Made by a program: the position numbers and the translations under genes | Origin: Centroberyx gerrardi | Lineage: Eukaryota > Chordata > Actinopteri > Beryciformes > Berycidae | DNA: 64,000 nt | Direction of reading: 5' to 3' | Assembly: GCF_048128805.1 (NCBI RefSeq) | Contig: NC_136000.1 | Location: forward strand, 17,842,354-17,906,353 | Notes under the pieces: generated by a model | Told to the model about the DNA's origin: nothing | The model's database searches: none | What the model saw: only the letters and a program-made list of their open reading frames with translations | Shown: in pieces, positions 60,101 through 64,000 of the stretch | How positions within the stretch are numbered: position 1 is the stretch's first letter | How the letters are laid out: every line of letters starts with the position of its first letter

Positions 60101-63100
60101 CCTTCCCCTGAAGCAGAACCTCTCCCTGGGCACGCAGACGCTCTCGCTCTGCCATCAGCTGCTGCTGGTAATAGTCTGCACGGCTGGTGTGTGTGTGCCC
60201 ATGGGTGTGTGGGTGTCGTCCTGAGGGTGAGGTCTCTCGGGAGTGGGCAGCAGCTAAGGCCAAACTAGCTCTTTCTTGTGCATCCTCCACCTGCAACAAA
60301 ACAAAACATACAACCAAACATGTAAAGCTACACTCAGCTTTGGCCTAAAGTAAAAAGATCAAAAGTCCATCCTTAAAGGGATAGTCCAGTTTTGGGGGAA
60401 TCATTCCTACTTACCCAGAGTCAGATGAACTTGTTGATGCCTTTTATACGCCTCTGCATGCAGTTTGAAGGTATGGGTACGGTTAGCTTAGCTCAACTGC
60501 TGGAAGTCTAAGGGATCAAGTAGCAGCTCCTCTCAAAAGTAGGAAAATAAAGCTTTTAACTTCTCCAAAGATGGATGCCTAATCTAACACAGCTGTACAT
60601 TGTAATTTATGTATTTATAAAGTCGTTAATTTGACTAATAATAAAGAAATTAGATTATATGAACTTCCTATCAACTTTCTCATTCCCAGCTGGACTTCCC
60701 CAACTGCGAAACGTCCTACTTCTGAACAGGTAAAATCCATTTGACCGGCCTTCCAATTCGTAATTCCTAGTCGGAAACTTGGGATTCTTCTTTGAACTAA
60801 GGTTCCCACCAATATAATACTTAAACGCTCTGAGATGGGAAGCAGTACATTCCAAGTGGGAAGTTTCCCAGTTGTCTTGAACGTATCATTACGTTCTGCC
60901 TCCGCTCTCTTCTCACAAGAGTGCAGTTTTGTAAACCTTAGCCAGGGTTTTTCAAAACCTTAAGGACCTATCTAGCTAGCCACGATCAAAAATTACCATA
61001 GGCTTATCATGTCAGAATATACTGAGCAGGTCTATTTCCCTACTTTTGAGAGGAGCTGCTGCTTCATCCTGTAGACTAATCGTTCCCATTCCTTCAAACT
61101 GCAGACATAAAAATGGCATCCACAAGTTCGTCTGACTCTGGGTAAATAGGAAAAATAGCAAAATCCCCCAAAAACCTATCCCTTTAACATGTAACTGACC
61201 TGTAGTTGTTTGACCAGGGGACTTTTCTTCCTCTGGGGCTTGGTGGGTGTGTATAGTCCAATACTAAACTGTCCCACATTGGCATAGGGGTTGTCAATCA
61301 CCCGACCCTTCCTTTTGATTCGCTCAGGTGGAGTAGCAGCAGAGGGACGGGGAATTTCCGTAGGTTCTACAGGAAGATGGGAGGAGTCCTGGAGGATGAT
61401 CATGGAGCGGGCTTTCTTCTGCCTCTCCACATGCGTTGCCTGCCGCTGGGCGGCCTCGTAGGGCAGGTCCAGGGAGGAGGGCTTGAAGCTGGAGCGTCCT
61501 CCAGGCTCGTGGCCCTGACTCTGGGCCCTGGATGGGGGAGGCGGGGGGCAGAAGGCCGGCGGAGGGCCAGTGTCTAGGTAGTAGAGTGAGGGAGGAGGAG
61601 GGGGTGCCGTTTGTGGAGGGGGAGGGATGGAGTGGGACTGGGAGTGGTCTCGAAGGCTGTCCGTCATAGAGGAGCTGCGGGGGAAGCGGTGCTCGCCTGC
61701 CAGGGCAGACAGACGATCCTCCTCAGTGGCACCTGGGGAGGGAGGGGAGAGATCAGGAAGCTGCTCATCTGGTGACCAGAAGTCAGCTCATCAAAAAGAG
61801 CCATTTTGTACCAGCTTAGCAGGTCCACAGATACCTTTCAGACAGCTGCTTCATGAAAGACTACACCCTGTAATCCTGCAATTTCCCCTCAAGGATCAAT
61901 TAAGTTTTCCTTATCTTATACTACCTTCTCTACATAGCAATATATTACCAATACGTACACAGAAGATGCAATATAATTGATCTTATTTGAATATGTAGAG
62001 GATGGGCGATTGTTTTACCAAAAGACTTGGTCCTGGACATCCCCTTGGGTAGCGGTATATGACCTCTCTCCATGCCTGGGTGAAGCCCTCCATGTAGAGT
62101 CATACCCTGTCTCTCAAACAGCGACTGCAGCACAATACAACACAGAGACACTTTTATCATGTGTATATAAGCTAGTTATAACTTTTAATGTCTATAATGC
62201 TACACTAAAAAGTCCATTAAAACTACAAAATGGTATACAAAATAGCAAGAATATAACACAATACAGTGCCTGCTACGATCACGTTTGTGTGTGTGTGCGT
62301 GTGTGTGCTATTGTGTGAGTAGGTGTGTGTGTGGGTTTGCGCTGTAGCTCACACGTGTGTGCCCAGGTGTATCTGTGTGTGTGTGTCTGTGAGTTTGTGC
62401 TTGTATGTATGCCCTCTCCCGCTGGTTTTCTGTGTGTATGTGCACTCACACTGATCTCTGCTGGTGTTATTCTCCTGCTGGTAGGCCGTTGTTTGACAGT
62501 GGCTGCTCTGTAATCTGCCTCCGTGGGCTGAGAACGCAACATGGGCTCCTGGGACGCCAACATCTCATCTAGCCTCTCTGTTGAGGAAGAAAGGAGCCAG
62601 ACCTAAATACTGAGACATAAGACTAGAGGAATGCTGTCTAAGACATTATCCAGCCAACATAAAACATGCCTGTTATCATTTCTGACAAACTGACATTGCC
62701 AACACAGTGACCAGACAAACTGTGATAAAATGTCAACTACAAAACATAACCATACACTACAGTTTGAGGTCATGCTCTGTGACATGGTACACAATCACCA
62801 TCTCAATACAAGTTCACTGTGTTCCCTTACTGACCACTAGAGAGTGAGAGTTGAGAGAGAGAGAGAGAGAGATAGAGAAAGAGACAGAATGAGCGTGTCC
62901 ATGTCCACATGTTCATGTGTCTTGTTCTCCTGCTCTAATCAACACTGCTTAAATTGACACAGCAGTGACAAATCATCTCTATGACGCTCAGAGAGGTGAC
63001 AATTTCTTGCCTCAGACTCACCTCCTCTTCTCCTCCGAGCAGAAGCTTGGTGGGAAAAAGATAGCGTCAGCAGAGGAGGGAAAATGACAAGAACAAGCCA

Positions 63101-63329
63101 GCAGAAGTGACTATTCTAAAAGTTAGGAGACATACCAAGTTTTAATGACAAAAGGAAGGCAGGAATAGGGCAGAAAGGAGGAGGAGGGTGTAGAGAGCTT
63201 ATTTTGTGAGGAGTGTACATGTATGCATGGCAGCTCTCTACCACTCACCCAGTTCCTCCAGCTCAGCGGTCATGGACTTGGAGCGCAGTGTCAGGGTGGT
63301 GCTGGGAGCCCTCTTGGGTGGCGGGGGAG
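51141..63329 (-). CDS. shank3: SHANK3, postsynaptic scaffold (3' half: proline-rich region to SAM domain)
   Basis: Master scaffold of excitatory synapses. Seven exons on the minus strand: 63249-63329, 63022-63045, 62450-62577, 62019-62124, 61200-61732, 58165-60290, 51141-51705, giving 1186 codons to the stop. The ankyrin, SH3 and PDZ parts lie beyond the right edge. Visible: APPPPKRAPSTTLTLRSKSM after the PDZ, a 24-nt microexon (SARRRRG), RAATVKQRPTSRRITPAEIS, SLFERQG, DTGPPPAFCPPPPP, KPQRKKSPLVKQLQVEDAQE, STVFLSVG, SRSIDER, STFIHPLTGKPLDP, the Homer ligand PPPDEF (about 59073-59090), SAADSGVEEADTRSSSD, the cortactin ligand KPPVPPKP (about 58608-58640), SSRLQQLNKDTRSLGEEP, and the SAM domain (KYDVGDWLESINLGEHRAGF to VGHRMNIERALKQL). 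SHANK3 rather than SHANK1/2 follows from this order and wording. It has long glutamine/proline/threonine expansions relative to human. Whether it is teleost shank3a or shank3b is not decided. Confidence 0.96.
51706..58164 (-). other. shank3: Large shank3 intron before the SAM exon
   Basis: This 6.5 kb intron joins the giant proline-rich exon (donor at 58164) to the last exon (acceptor at 51706). It contains GT/CA tracts near 53190, 53590-53640 and 56707-56738, and otherwise unremarkable AT-rich sequence. I found no nested gene. Confidence 0.7.
60377..61183. mobile_element. TTAA-flanked foldback DNA element in a shank3 intron
   Basis: The left end (AGGGATAGTCCAGTTTTGGG, TACTTACCCAGAGTCAGATG, CATGCAGTTTGAAGG, AGCAGCTCCTCTCAAAAGTA) has each block mirrored, in reverse order, at the right end (CTACTTTTGAGAGGAGCTGC, CCTTCAAACTGCAGAC, CGTCTGACTCTGGGTAAATA, CCTATCCCT). 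The arms are over 150 bp around an unrelated centre. TTAA flanks both sides (60373-60376 and 61184-61187), suggesting piggyBac- or Kolobok-type transposition. It fills most of the intron between the exons at 58165-60290 and 61200-61732. Confidence 0.78.
62283..62400. repeat. Impure GT-rich microsatellite
   Basis: Interrupted GT repeats in a shank3 intron, about 50 bp after the donor of exon 62450-62577 on the transcript. Confidence 0.75.
63022..63045 (-). other. shank3: 24-nt shank3 microexon
   Basis: Bounded by AAG acceptor and GTGAGT donor. It encodes the basic segment SARRRRG between LEEL and ERLDEM, matching the position of SIRRRKG in human SHANK3. Its length is a multiple of three, so inclusion or skipping keeps the frame. 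Confidence 0.85.
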
Positions 63330-63594
63330 CTGTGGAGAAAAGGCATGGTGTTGAGGATGATGTTGAGGGGGAAGGAGATCCTTTGGCTTTGCGACTCAGT
63401 GCCCTCCTGGCATCCCCCAGACGGCCAGCCCATCCCGTCTTCACCGCTTTGATCTGGTCAAATTCAGCTGAGCTGGACGACTCGCACTGAACCAGTACCT
63501 TGTTCAGGCTGCGGTTGGAGCCCAGCTTCTTCATGCTCTGTTCTCTGTTGGTCCGTTGGTCAATATATTTGTCAGTCAGTTTGTCTGTCTCCAA
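63330..63594 (-). other. Open in-frame extension upstream of a shank3 exon (possible alternative first exon)
   Basis: The frame of the shank3 exon at 63249-63329 stays open through its acceptor for 265 bases. The extension uses well-balanced, GC-ending codons and reads MKKLGSNRSLNKVLVQCESS (start at 63534), then SAEFDQIKAVKTGWAGRLGD and serine/proline-rich sequence running into APPPPKRAP. A consensus acceptor (TTTTCTCCACAG) separates it from the exon, so in the full-length transcript it is intron. It would be coding only if transcription starts inside this intron. Confidence 0.35.
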
Positions 63595-64000
63595 GTTTCT
63601 CAGTTTCTCAGTCTTTGTGCTGCAAGAAATCCTCTCTGCTGAGGAGCCCAGAGGCGGTAAATGTATGGTTCAGTCCTCTCTGTAACATCCCTAGCTCTCT
63701 GAATCCTCCCACTACACACAGAACAATAGAATTTGTCCGCCACAACAGGCAGAATGAGCAAAATGAGAGGGGCAAAGAGAGGGAGTAAGTCGTCCATCTT
63801 ACTTTTAATCTGCTGCCTGTCTGGAATTTGGCAGGTGTGCATCAGAAAGAAACGCACAGACACACCGGCTTAGACACACATGCACGTCCTCCCACAAGCG
63901 GGACCACATGCAGATACACAGAGAAAACTCCCTGAGGGAGAACATAGTGACATGTGGGCCGACAGAGGGAGAGATGACAGCGAATTTAGCAGCTCAGGAG
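63595..64000. other. Right-edge shank3 intron sequence
   Basis: Lies upstream (minus strand) of the last exon seen. It contains a good CTTGCAG acceptor-like site near 63620. No conserved SHANK3 PDZ sequence is visible before the window ends. Confidence 0.5.

Noticed and set aside
63600-63863. 87-codon frame at the right edge as a shank3 exon
   Set aside because: No resemblance to SHANK3 PDZ or linker sequence, and it is interrupted relative to any plausible splice sites.

Overview
This window is vertebrate nuclear DNA, almost certainly from a ray-finned fish and probably a percomorph. The genes are intron-rich with GT-AG splice sites, and the proteins match vertebrate families exon by exon. 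The spacers are full of long CA/GT/GA/CT dinucleotide tracts, small foldback transposons and an L2-type LINE remnant, as in teleosts. There are no operons, phages or CRISPR arrays. Exon coordinates were read by hand from splice sites and conserved protein frames. In every gene the exon lengths sum to an uninterrupted frame.

Layout, left to right: (1) neto2, + strand, 11 coding exons, an auxiliary subunit of kainate receptors. (2) A repeat-rich spacer, 6.0-10.3 kb. (3) A 12-exon seven-transmembrane receptor resembling TMEM116, - strand, about 10.3-15.9 kb. (4) Head-to-head with it, across a 1.3 kb shared promoter region, a class II ARF GTPase (arf4/arf5 type), + strand, 17.2-21.9 kb. (5) A 7 kb gene-free stretch with a hAT-like palindromic MITE, a possible TTAA-flanked MITE and a truncated L2 LINE. 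(6) ptpdc1, + strand, 29.0-33.4 kb. (7) Two tandem copies of cimap1b (odf3b), + strand, 34.6-36.7 and 38.1-40.1 kb. (8) rabl2, + strand, 42.4-45.0 kb. (9) The 3' half of shank3, - strand, from the exon after the PDZ region to the SAM domain, 51.1-63.3 kb. Its 5' half (ankyrin, SH3, PDZ) lies beyond the right edge.

The right half resembles human 22q13.33, where ODF3B, SHANK3 and RABL2B lie close together. PTPDC1, CIMAP1B and RABL2 are all linked in the literature to cilia, centrosomes or sperm tails, so 29-45 kb is a run of cilium-related genes. NETO2 and SHANK3, at the two ends, are both components of excitatory synapses.

The observations most worth following up are: a perfect CRE and a perfect Golgi-stress element (ACGTGGC) just upstream of the ARF gene; a TTAA-flanked foldback element ending 15 bp inside a shank3 intron next to a splice donor; an open, in-frame extension upstream of a shank3 exon that could be an alternative N-terminus; a whole-gene tandem duplication of cimap1b with an unrecognised open frame inserted behind the second copy; and several 3' splice sites lying in or next to long TG or CT microsatellites.
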